From positions 9,672,001 to 9,736,000 of the forward strand of contig NGZR01000001.1 in assembly GCA_002197995.1 (NCBI GenBank): DNA of 64,000 bases, given 5' to 3'. A program made the translations under genes and the position numbers. This document shows, in pieces, positions 10,821 to 19,501 of the stretch. Position 1 is the first letter of the stretch. Each line of letters starts with the position of its first letter. Origin of the DNA: Gaeumannomyces sp. JS-464. Its lineage: Eukaryota; Ascomycota; Sordariomycetes; Magnaporthales; Magnaporthaceae. Under the pieces are notes generated by a model. That model did not search any database. It saw only the letters and a program-made list of their open reading frames with translations, and was not told the origin of the DNA.

Positions 10821-11574
10821 GCGCCCACAGGGTGAATGGGGCTTGGTGATGGAGACAAAATACAGGAGCGGATACTTGGCATTTGCATAGCGGATTGGGC
10901 AACAGCATTGAAGGAGTTATAATACTGGGTTGTTTTTCTTGTTATTTTCGCATTTTTTGCACACACTCTTGGAGCTCGGCCGCAGAGTCCTCGACTCCAT
11001 CAGGAGTCTCCATTTTGAAGGGTTCTATGGTTGCCTGGCTACATACAGGACGACCTGCCGTGGGGCTGAGATCCCTGCCTCTTTTACATACTTATTCTTT
11101 CAGGCACAGATATCACTGTCGAGATGTTTTAATACTCCATTGCAGTTCCCCCTTGAAACTTCCGAAATACCAGGCATCGGCTAAGATAATCGTCGACCGG
11201 CGCTTGACCACTACAACTCCGACTCCTAGGCGCCGGCTGGCCCCTGCAAAGGTAGCCCTCAAAAACGAGACGAAGACCGCCACGCACCAGCAAAACATTG
11301 ACTCTGAAGTGGGGCAGAAGCTGTGAAAACCCTTCCACCCAAAGCTTTCTTCTCCTCGACTGCTTTCAGGCAGAAACTCGCAAAAAAAACACCACGTAAA
11401 AAGTGCGCGCGTCTACCTCCCACCACCACCACCACCATCTAGCCTCACCTCCCAAGCCGCCAAGGAACACCACGGTTCACGGCAAACCAAAGCACGTTCC
11501 CTTGCTTCCTCCCTACCTATCTAACTCTCCAACAATCATTGTATCACACCATCCCAGGTCTCTCCTCGTCATGC
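10821..11574. other. intergenic region, no supported gene
   Basis: The 3' flank of the secreted-protein gene, followed by mixed-composition DNA with a CAC-trinucleotide stretch near 11420-11440. Open frames at 10883-11326 and elsewhere lack protein-like composition. Nothing else was recognised. Confidence 0.5.
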
Positions 11575-11812
11575 CCCTCCCGCCATGTTCTGGGTTCGTC
11601 CTGCCTCCCGATCACCACCATGGAAATCGCTATTCCCAGTATCTTGGCCGGTACGGATCTGTCTTACAATGAAGCTAAAATTTCCATCATTCCGGGCCTC
11701 CTCTCGACCTCCCCCTCCCGGCAGGTCCTGGGGCCGTCCTGCCCCTCCCGGATGTCCTGGAGTCGCCCTGCCTCCCGATCGCCGCCGTGGAAATTGCGAT
11801 TCCAAATATCAA
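11575..11812 (+). repeat. imperfect direct repeat, two ~70-bp units about 165 bp apart
   Basis: 11575-11645 and 11738-11812 share CCTGCCTCCCGATC, then GGAAAT or GGAAATTGC, and in one frame both read as (M/V)EIAIP followed by I and A/K. A partial third unit (CCTCCCGG and TCCTG blocks) lies between them at 11700-11737. This is a decayed local duplication, possibly of a coding segment. Confidence 0.6.
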
Positions 11813-12166
11813 GGCCGCCGCAAGAGCTGTCGTGCAACGAGCAGATGCTTGTGCTTCAGAACATGGAGGAGGCGGTCGATGAGTACATCGTTGATCTTCT
11901 AGGTATGCGGCCTTTTTCATTGCTGCACGTCTTTCGCCCGATGAGCAATTGCTAGGCTTCAACAACGTTCCCAGCCTAGCCCGATTGGCGCCGCGACACT
12001 GACTGTTCCGCGTCCTCGGCTCCAGAACTTGGTGCTGGTAGCATCGAGGGCACTCTTTGCCGTCCTCGCGCCGCCCGTCATCTCCGCCTCACCCTCGATC
12101 GAGGCTGTCGTCGCTGAGATTGACGAAGTCATCTCTGGCCAAGCAATGAACATCCTAGCGCGTTGA
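11626..12166 (+). other. possible decayed small gene
   Basis: Several short protein-like stretches lie in different frames: MEIAIPSILAG from 11620, MEEAVDEYIVDLL ending near 11901, and near 12030-12165 LVASRALFAVLAPPVI with SIEAVVAEIDEVISGQ ending in a stop. A possible intron (GTATGC at 11903, CTAG ending 11954) would link two of them. No single frame or known family joins the parts. It may be a broken gene, a multi-exon gene I cannot resolve, or chance. Confidence 0.25.
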
Positions 12167-12944
12167 AGTAATTTTCCAGTACGCGCGCGTTTCTCTCGTC
12201 TCCCGTTCTGGCTGTCGTCCCACCCACCCAACAGCAAGATGCATGCTAACGGCACGACGTCATCGAACAACTCTATGCACCGAGGAAGGAGAGGGCCATC
12301 TCTGCCGATTTCCTGTATGAAGGCGCCAAGAATGGGCAAGATCAGATCCTCGCCGCCCCAGGGGGTTTCAGGGACAGCTCGCAGGCATTGGCCGTGGTCG
12401 GGGGGCTTTCCTAATTTGCCTGAACCTCTTGCCCTGGTTTCTTTGTGGATTTGATTATATTTCCCCTTTATATCACGGACTTCTCAAACTCCTTCGCTCT
12501 CTCTTCTGAACTATCTTGCTTTTTGCGGTGGCACTCTTAACCGTGATCGTAATTTCAGGCGACCGTTAGGGTAATGTGTCTCTTGAAGCCTGGGAGGCAG
12601 GGCCAGATATTTTAACACGGCTTCCTGCATCTATTCACGAGAAGACACTGGGACACTGGCAAGCAGCCATCCCAACGCCGGTGATGCCTGGCCTCATGTT
12701 CCACCACACCCTCACGGCCCCCGCCGCCATGGAGATCATTCTGATATCTTGTGCAAAGCAACTTTCAAGCTAATTGGTAGTTTGAGTCGAGGAGGTGCTG
12801 CTGTGGCCATCAGATTCGTTGGGTGTTTTCCGAGCCCTCGACGGCAAGGGAAAAAATTGACACAGGTCCCAGGCGCGGCGCCCAAATAAAAACACCCACG
12901 TCTGATGACGCTAATTGGAATGGACCCTTGCCCGACCTCATCCT

Positions 12945-13036
12945 GTATGTCTCCTTTCCTGTCTGTTTTCCTATTTCTTCTATCCTTTCCCATTTCCTCT
13001 CTCTCCCCTCTCACTTCTAACTTTCCCGTTGTGCAG
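12945..13036 (+). other. probable 5' leader intron of the PD-(D/E)XK gene
   Basis: Donor GTATGT at 12945, a long pyrimidine-rich body, branch-site-like CTAAC near 13017-13021 and acceptor TGCAG ending at 13036 match the fungal intron consensus closely. It ends 144 bp before the chosen ATG at 13181. It could instead join a short upstream coding exon, but no convincing one was seen. Confidence 0.5.
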
Positions 13037-13180
13037 TCTTACGGAGCCGCCCTTTTGCGGAACAGCGGTGGCGACGGACCAATGCACGTGCCGTCAGGTG
13101 GGCTACCAACCCAACTGGGGGTGCCAAAACACCAAGGCAATCAAAAGTTCGGTGCGGACTTGCGCGTCTTTCCTTCCACC

Positions 13181-14571
13181 ATGGACTGCGCACATCATCT
13201 CTTCCTCTGTAGCTCATGCCACGTCTGCGCGTGGCTAGAATCGATCAACGAGAGCGAATCCCAGCAAGAACGTCTCGCCACAAATCAGGAAAAGGGACAC
13301 GACGATATGCCACCCAGCCCACCGTCGACATCCCCTTCCAAGAGGAAACGGGGGAACGACGGCGACGAAGCTCCAATACCAGCGATCAGGCCCGATGAGG
13401 CACAGCGGCTGTTGCTTCTACGGCAGCAGGAGCCACCGACATGGAACCCCATGCCGCTCCGATCATTCGACGCGCCGCGGTCGGGATCCCGTTCCTTGGC
13501 GTCCGGCTCCGGGCAGTCCCGCTCCCAGAGCCGTCGATCCAGCAGCCCACTGAAGCGCGTCTTGGACCTGAAATTCCTCGCAAAGCCCGTCGGCTTCATG
13601 GAGCTTGGGAACGACGCATTGGGGCAGCTGCCTTCCGACATCCAGCCGCTATTTACACGTATCAGACGGATCACGAAGTATAAGGCTGGCTTCATACCGG
13701 CAGCGGCGCGACGCGTCATCTGTGCCGAGGTTGACGATGGTTCAGAGTGGCCAGACAGCTGGTTCAGGTCGGAAGAAGAGCAAGACGCACGGGAGTTGGT
13801 TGTCTGGGCCGACTGCGACGACGAGCCGGGTGACGCATACGTTTCGGCGCGGAGGCAATTCAAAAACCTGAGCCGGATTGTGGTCGAGGCCGCGAAGTCC
13901 ATCAAGGACGGCAGGGGCGAGTTGGCATGGAACAACCTGGTGCACTCTCCCCTCCTCAGCCTGGCGGCTCGGTGCACGTCAGACTCGGTCGTCTGTGAGC
14001 CGGTCATGGGCGCGAGCATCGTCGACCGGTGGCTCCCTGCACTAGCGAGGCAAAGGACACCGCCAGCGGCGGGATGGTTGACTACGCGCTTGTCCTTGAT
14101 CTGCAGGACCCGCAACCTGCAGATAAGGCCCTCGCTAAAGCAGCAATTAAAATGCTCGTCGAGCAACCGGGCGGCTACAGGACGATCAACCAGACCAATT
14201 ACGAGGCGGTCGCCCTGAAGCCCATTGGAGTCAGTGTCGAGACGAAGATCCCCTCTGCGGCCGCGGAAGGAAAACCACAGCTCGGCATCTGGACGGCTGC
14301 TTGGTACCATCGCATCTCTGAGCTTTTGCCTGGCCTAGCCGGCCGCATCACCACGCTGCCGCTGCTCCTCAGCGATGGCCATATGTGGAGTCTTTACTTT
14401 GCATGCGATCGAGGGGAGATGATCGAAGTTATCGGTCCGATCGACATAGGAGGGACTCAGAACCTGGAATCGGTGTACAGTTTGTTTACTGTGCTCCGCG
14501 AGCTGTGCAAATGGGTAGAGGGGCCTTTCCGCAGCTGGATGATGAACGCAATGGGTGTGGCTGGCGAGTGA
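13181..14571 (+). CDS. PD-(D/E)XK nuclease-like domain protein (fungal family, cf. PF20516)
   Basis: Start at 13181 has a strong context (CCACCATGG). It keeps the WLESI motif found near the N-terminus of this family; 13307 is an alternative start. A disordered, basic Ser-rich segment (SPSKRKRG, then SQSRRSSSPLKR) that may hold nuclear localisation signals precedes the conserved body. The body reads AWNNLVHSPLL, then MVDYALVLD (Asp codon 14080), then VSVETKIP (Glu 14239, Lys 14245), the D...ExK core, then QLGIWTAAWYHR. The N- and C-terminal halves are in different frames. Adding one C in the CCC run near 14036 joins them, giving 464 codons including the stop, normal for the family. The biochemical role of these proteins is unknown; nuclease activity is inferred only from the fold. 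Confidence 0.85.
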
Positions 14572-15964
14572 TGCTGCTCCTTATCCGTCATCCTTGCTTG
14601 CAGCGAGCCAGCGCACAGCTTTACGGATGGGAATGCTATCCATTGGTGGTGCTGCCAAGGCATTTACATCGTCCGTAGCCTTTCTATTTTTCTCCTAGCA
14701 CTTTTCAAGCGAATCCATCAAATTCACCGATCTGTAATAACTTGGTCGGTTGACCTACCACCACCATCCCCCGGATTCAACCTCTCAAATCCAGCCAGCC
14801 GTTTTACTCTGTAATCTCTCCCGATGTTCTGGGTCAGCACTTTCCAGATTACAGAGAGTACAGGCTCCGCTGTAGGTGTTCACTGGACAATCGCAATTAC
14901 AATACAGCCATCTCACCCGTGAGGCATGCACTCACCAACCAAGCCTCCTCTCCCAGTCATAGCGGGAAGGACAGGGGAAGACCAGACTAACAGCCTGTGC
15001 TTCTCGGAGGTCCGCCGTGGCAGAGCGAGTGCGGAACGCTTGCATAGGTATAAACGAAGTACACATGTGGCGTACTCGATGTGGATTGGGCCTTCAAGAC
15101 TCTGAGCTCGCACGCGATCAGAAGGCTAATTAGATCACAGCCGCAAGCAGGCTGTTACTCGCCGGCATCATCGCACCAGAGATCAGGAGACCCAAACCCA
15201 AAGCCTACCACTAGACTGGTTTCCTCCGAGACGTGGCACTGGCTTGCCATGCCACTGACCAGCGTTCTGCGATTTTCGATCTAGGCCGAACACTAGCCGG
15301 CGACCCCTGGAGCGAACGTCGAACATTACGGCTTTTGGCCATCACCCCGCAACCGCACATGGCGATGACGATCCAAGTTTCTGTTAGTTGGTATCCCCGG
15401 CTACCTCAGTCCCATGATAACTACCTAGGTATATACAAGTAAACAGAATTTCCAGCAGACCGTTTAAAAGGCAACAAGGCCCGGGCCCATCTTGAATGCA
15501 CAGACCTTGTCCTGCACAAAACGTTCGCACTCGCGAAAAAGCTTGTGCCAGCCTTGAGTCTTCGTCAACACTCAAGCACAGCCGTATCACTGTTCCGCGC
15601 ATCAGTTAGTAATCACAAAATTTCGCGCGTACCAAGAAGTCTCCGCCGAACGCAGGGGCCAAAGAGAAGAACAAAGCAAGTACCTCCATCTCTCATATTC
15701 AATTTCTCTTTGTTTGGAATTTTTCGATTCTTCCACCCCCAGGATAAGCTTCAGATGCGTTTCCATCTGGCATGGTGGCTGATTTCCACCCCTTCCTTAC
15801 TAAATACATTCCCAAACCCCACACCAGCCAAGCTCATTTCTAAGCCACCATCGATCCATTGTTGTAGTCAGGCGTCACTAGCAAGCCCACAGACGCCATT
15901 CTCCTTCGGCGAGGAGGTCTGGCTTCTAGCCGACGGAATCGCACGCATCTTCTACAACTCCATC
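14572..15964. other. intergenic region, no supported gene
   Basis: Mixed-composition DNA after the PD-(D/E)XK gene. Open frames are short and not protein-like. Pyrimidine-rich DNA near 15690-15740 could be a leader for the small ORF at 15965. No RNA gene or repeat was recognised. Confidence 0.5.
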
Positions 15965-16360
15965 ATGGCAGAGCTATCGCACACCGATCAGGAGCTCGAC
16001 TTGTACCTCACGACGCTTCGAGATATCCCCGTCTCGGATACTCAAATCTCGCTCGTCGTCACACTATTCGTCGCCATGATGCCGGCAGCTCAGGAGGCGG
16101 ATCTGGGCCAAGCCGCAGTCGCGGGAGCAGAGGCAGTCGAGGCCAGGCTTAGAAGCGTTCTCAGGGGAACGCAGATCTCAAGGGCCACCGGGAGCCTCAT
16201 TCTTACTGAGATGTCCGAAATCATCAACGGCTTGGTGATGAGGGTGATGGCTCTTCAGAGACGGTCCCACCTTTCTTCCTGCCTTATGGGGCGGAAAAGT
16301 AACACATTTTCGACGCCGGCTGGATGCACAATTTGCTTCCGTACGGACCAGGAGGGATAA
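15965..16360 (+). CDS. hypothetical protein, partial structure uncertain
   Basis: Read from an ATG in good context (CATCATGG), 131 residues. The first ~85 residues look like a real helical protein (LYLTTLRDIPVSDTQISLVV, then AAQEADLGQAAVAGAEAVEARL). The last ~40, after VMRVMALQ, look like read-through of non-coding DNA, so a splice donor or indel near 16250 may be missed. The frame is also open upstream and WLLADGIARIFYNS just before the ATG is protein-like, so the true start could be earlier. No domain was recognised. Confidence 0.4.
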   Translation: MAELSHTDQELDLYLTTLRDIPVSDTQISLVVTLFVAMMPAAQEADLGQAAVAGAEAVEARLRSVLRGTQISRATGSLILTEMSEIINGLVMRVMALQRRSHLSSCLMGRKSNTFSTPAGCTICFRTDQEG

Positions 16361-16998
16361 GGGCATGGCATTCTTTAAATCAGTTGCGTCTACACTCGAC
16401 GTGGTGAATCTCGCATCAGGACACAGAAAGTAATGGTGATACCAAACCAAGATAAGACTTTCCCCAACCTTTCCACGCGGATGGAGGATAATCGGCCATG
16501 GTTCCCGAGTTCCCCCTTTTTCATCTTTCATTGTACTACTGTTTGGAGCTGCAAATAATTAGCTTTCGACTGCTCCGCTCTTATTTAAGCCACCCGGGAA
16601 GGTTAGGCATTTTTATCCCGCTACTCTTCACCCACACGCATTTTTCTTTTGATCATTCGACCGTGGGTTTGGAGTGGGGGCTGTTGTTGGTCCGGAGGGA
16701 TTTACACGGCTTTTCTGCGAGACATTGGCCTCCTTTTTCCCTTATCCGGTTGTTGTTTATAATTTGGAGTTGCAAGGAAAACTACCGGACTTCGTTCTTT
16801 TCTTTTCACATATATACAACTTAAAAACTCAAAATTCTTAGGAAAAATAGTGTGTAAGGAAAGTTCCTATATCAGCGTGCTGGAAAAGGGGGAACTGTCT
16901 GCCCCCCTCCTTCTCCCATTCACTTCCCAAAAAATCTTGGGGTCTCGTCACCTTCCACCGCACCACCACAAGAAACCTTTGCTTGAAAGATCCAGGCG

Positions 16999-17289
16999 TT
17001 GGGCTCAACAATCGCCACCATCTTTCACGTCACAGTGATTACAGAGCTGGGGACCGACCCGGCGGGCGTGCGGAAGGCGACTGTGCTATCGCTTGTCCTG
17101 CCGCACCCATCGCTAAACAGCATCCTCCAATGGGAGCTATTGGAGGCTCTTCTGCTACGTGGAGATAACCTCGGGGCTGAAAAGGCCGCCGCGGCCATTA
17201 AAGTCATAATCAAAGACTTGGAGGCAGTTTTTATAGCTACTGAAGTGAAACTAGATTTGAAAATAGGGAAAAGTTCCTTCATGAAATAA
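16999..17289 (+). CDS. hypothetical small helical protein
   Basis: A 96-residue frame with helical, hydrophobic stretches (LNSILQWELLEALLLRGDNL, then AEKAAAAIKVIIKDLEAVF). The start near 16999 is arbitrary within an open frame. No signal peptide or known domain was seen. It lies close to the edge of the island. It may be a fragment; the AAAAIKVIIKDLEAV segment is loosely like SIEAVVAEIDEVI near 12120, but that is too weak to call paralogy. Confidence 0.3.
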   Translation: MGSTIATIFHVTVITELGTDPAGVRKATVLSLVLPHPSLNSILQWELLEALLLRGDNLGAEKAAAAIKVIIKDLEAVFIATEVKLDLKIGKSSFMK

Positions 17290-17922
17290 TTTAAAGGTTA
17301 ATATACAGCAAAGAGAGCGAGGAGGGTATAAAAAATTCTTCGTAAGGAACTACCATAGCGCCAGCGGAACGTCTTGTTCAATTTACTTGTAGTGGTTCGT
17401 TTTAAGCTCGTTTACTCCCTACCTAGTTTTCTTCCCCCCAGCCAAAAGCACATTGTCCTGCGCTGCCAAATAGGATTCCATCCTACCTGACTTCCCACAT
17501 TGATTGCCAGCTCACATCGAAGCGCCCGGGTTGGAGTCCCCCGTCCCTTCGAAAAGTGGAGCGGGCCCGTGCTCCAGCTCCAACTCTCTTCACAAAAGCT
17601 CAAGCTTTCCATGCTTTTTGGAAAAATCTTGCCCTTCCCACACCACAACAAAAACCAGGCAACACCACGCTCTTCAGCCCAGAACCAAACCTCCAGCAAA
17701 AAGCAAAGGGAAAGCGAACCGAAAAAAGGCCAACGCAGCCGAGGCAAGCCTCCCCTCACATCGTCGCACAGCTTCCAGATATACCTAGTCACCCTGTTAC
17801 CAGCGCCGGCAAACCCTTTCAACCCACCCAGGCAAAAGCGGATGGCTCCTTACTATTTCCTCACCACCCGCGCATTGCCAAATGGTGCTTGTAACCAATG
17901 GCGATGTTAAACTATTGGTCGA
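17290..17922. other. transition from gene island to RIP-mutated DNA
   Basis: No gene supported; the readable frames at 17412-17910 are Lys/Ser/Pro-rich and open in several registers. Composition changes sharply just after ~17900-18100, where CpA and TpG become rare and AT content rises. Confidence 0.5.
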
Positions 17923-18285
17923 TGTTACACGGGAACCCTTTGGAAGACCCACAACGGATCCTTATGGGGAACGGCGAAAGCCGAAGTCCTAGATTGATGC
18001 CCAACAGGCCCTAGCGGCCCAAACCCTAAAGGCAACCCCGCTTGTACCTTGTAACCACACAACCGCACGGGCCACTTTGCGGTTTATATAAAGCGGGGTC
18101 GACAAATAAAAAATCCTTAAGGAATTTTGCTTTTTTAAGCATTTTTTAAGCTTTTAAAAAGATTATTGCACAATATGAAATCATTACCTCCAAATTAACA
18201 TTCGTTCTTTTATTATAAATAATCTTTTTATTTACTTAGGACCGCTTAATAGTACTTACTATCTTTCCTCCTAAGCTTTGGAAAG
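17923..18285 (+). mobile_element. LTR-like fragment flanking gypsy A
   Basis: It starts TGTTACACGGG, typical of Ty3/gypsy LTR ends, carries a TATA-like TTTATATAAAG near 18085 and becomes AT-rich towards 18285, where family A begins. No matching end or partner was found in the window. It may be a truncated LTR of another element into which, or next to which, gypsy A inserted. Confidence 0.35.
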
Positions 18286-18762
18286 TGTTACAATTAGGGG
18301 TTTGCTTTTAGGGTAGGGCACTTCGGAGGTGGAAAGGACAGTATTGCTAGTACTAGTGAATAGGGGAACACGTAACTTAAAAGGACAATTTAATTGCTTG
18401 CCCTAAGGGATGCTTAAAAGCTAACTTAAGTTAACTAATGCCGAAGCTTTAGTTAAAGCTACTTAGGACAATAGGAAATCCATTCTTTTATATATTTGTT
18501 TGTTTTTGCCTTGTGTTTTTTGGATTTGTTGCTTTGCCATAGATTTACAAATCCTTATATTCTTGGATTTATTGCTTTGTTACAAATTTACAAATTTTTA
18601 AATTTGTTACTTTGTTACAAATTTACAAATCTGCTTAGGTAAATGGCCGGGCCACGTAATTTTAAAGGAAACGGGGTAGGGCTGTTCCAAACGCAACGCC
18701 TTTTAGCGCTTTAAGCCACCAAGCCTTAACCCCGCCTTTTACCCATGTTTCCGGTCGTAACA
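18286..18762 (-). repeat. 3' LTR of gypsy A1
   Basis: 477-bp block beginning TGTTACAATTAG and ending GTAACA, with inverted terminal TGTTAC/GTAACA. It is a direct repeat of 34481-34797 and of 48606-49049 (shared GGTGGAAAGGA, ACACGTAACTTAAAAGGA and TTTATATAT blocks). Inside are tandem units of AATTTACAAATC type near 18540-18635. Confidence 0.85.
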
Positions 18763-18780
18763 TTAGGTCCCCCTTTTTAA
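18763..18780 (-). other. polypurine tract of gypsy A1
   Basis: On the minus strand this reads TTAAAAAGGGGGACCTAA directly before the LTR start TGTTACG. It marks the inner edge of the 3' LTR and so fixes the element's orientation as minus. Copy A2 has the matching AAAAAGGGAAACCTAA at about 49050-49066. Confidence 0.75.
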
Positions 18781-18876
18781 ACTAAATTCCTTTGGTTACG
18801 TTTTATCGCCTCGCTTTCCGTTAATAGTAAGTACTTTCCTTTTTTACCATCTTTTATCCCTTTTTACTTTAACAAA

Positions 18877-19410
18877 ATGTTTAATCGGGTACGAAAACGT
18901 TCATTTGCGAAAAAAACCGTTAATTGTAAAAAGCTTTTAGCGATTATCCTTTTTTATTCCTTTAAAATGCCTTCCTACTTTTATTACCACGAGGTTTTAA
19001 AACGTAAAAAGTGTAAAGCCTTTTTTTAAAATTCGTTTCGGTATATGAAATGCTTTCGGATTAACCGATTAAGGTGCGACATTTTAAGGCTTTCGCTCGC
19101 AAAACTCCGGAATATTATTATATAGCACTTTAAGCTTAAAGCCGAATGGGAAAAAGCGGAGGAAAATGTTTTTCGTTTTCGAAAATAAAAAACGGATATG
19201 GTTGGAAAAATAATGCGCGCGGTGCGCCGTGGTATTAACTCGGTAAAAGAGTTAAAACGTATCGAGCGGGAGGAAGCCGACCGGGAGGCTCGCTACGTTA
19301 CCCCGCAGTTTAAGCCCTTCGTAGCCCCTGCCGTTTTCTTCGATTGGCTAGCACTTAAGGCTAATTTTAACTTAAACCTGCTTACTTTTTTTAACTTTAG
19401 TAAGTTATAA
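18877..19410 (+). pseudogene. extra ORF of gypsy A, antisense to pol (Cys-rich + coiled coil)
   Basis: Runs on the strand opposite to gag-pol, just inside the 3' LTR. After ATG (MFNRVRKRSFAKK) there is a Cys-containing segment (KKCKAF, MKCF, RCDIL), then a charged coiled-coil-like region (AEWEKAEENVFRFRK, then MRAVRRGINSVKELKRIERE), then an acidic/aromatic tail. Copy A2 has the same order at 49166. RIP stops break it. The type of Cys spacing (C-x2-C then a Cys about 7 residues on in A2) resembles small zinc-binding modules. Function unknown; similar hypothetical proteins are, from memory, common near fungal repeats. Confidence 0.65.
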
Positions 19411-19430
19411 CTTTTTTAATAATTTTTTTA

Positions 19431-19501
19431 GGTTTTATGGCATAATAGGTGTAGCTTTAGTTTTTTTACCGAAGTTTCGGGTTCGAATCCCGGCACGACC
19501 G
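19431..19501 (+). other. tRNA-like block (Pol III A/B-box-like) in gypsy A1
   Basis: 71 nt ending in a near-perfect tRNA 3' half: a T-arm with 5-bp stem around TTCGAAT, then CACGACC and a G. The 5' end GGTTTTA could be the RIP-decayed partner of CACGACC. An A-box-like TGGCATAATAGG follows. It is not a functional tRNA. The same block of the same length occurs at 49740-49810. Confidence 0.5.
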
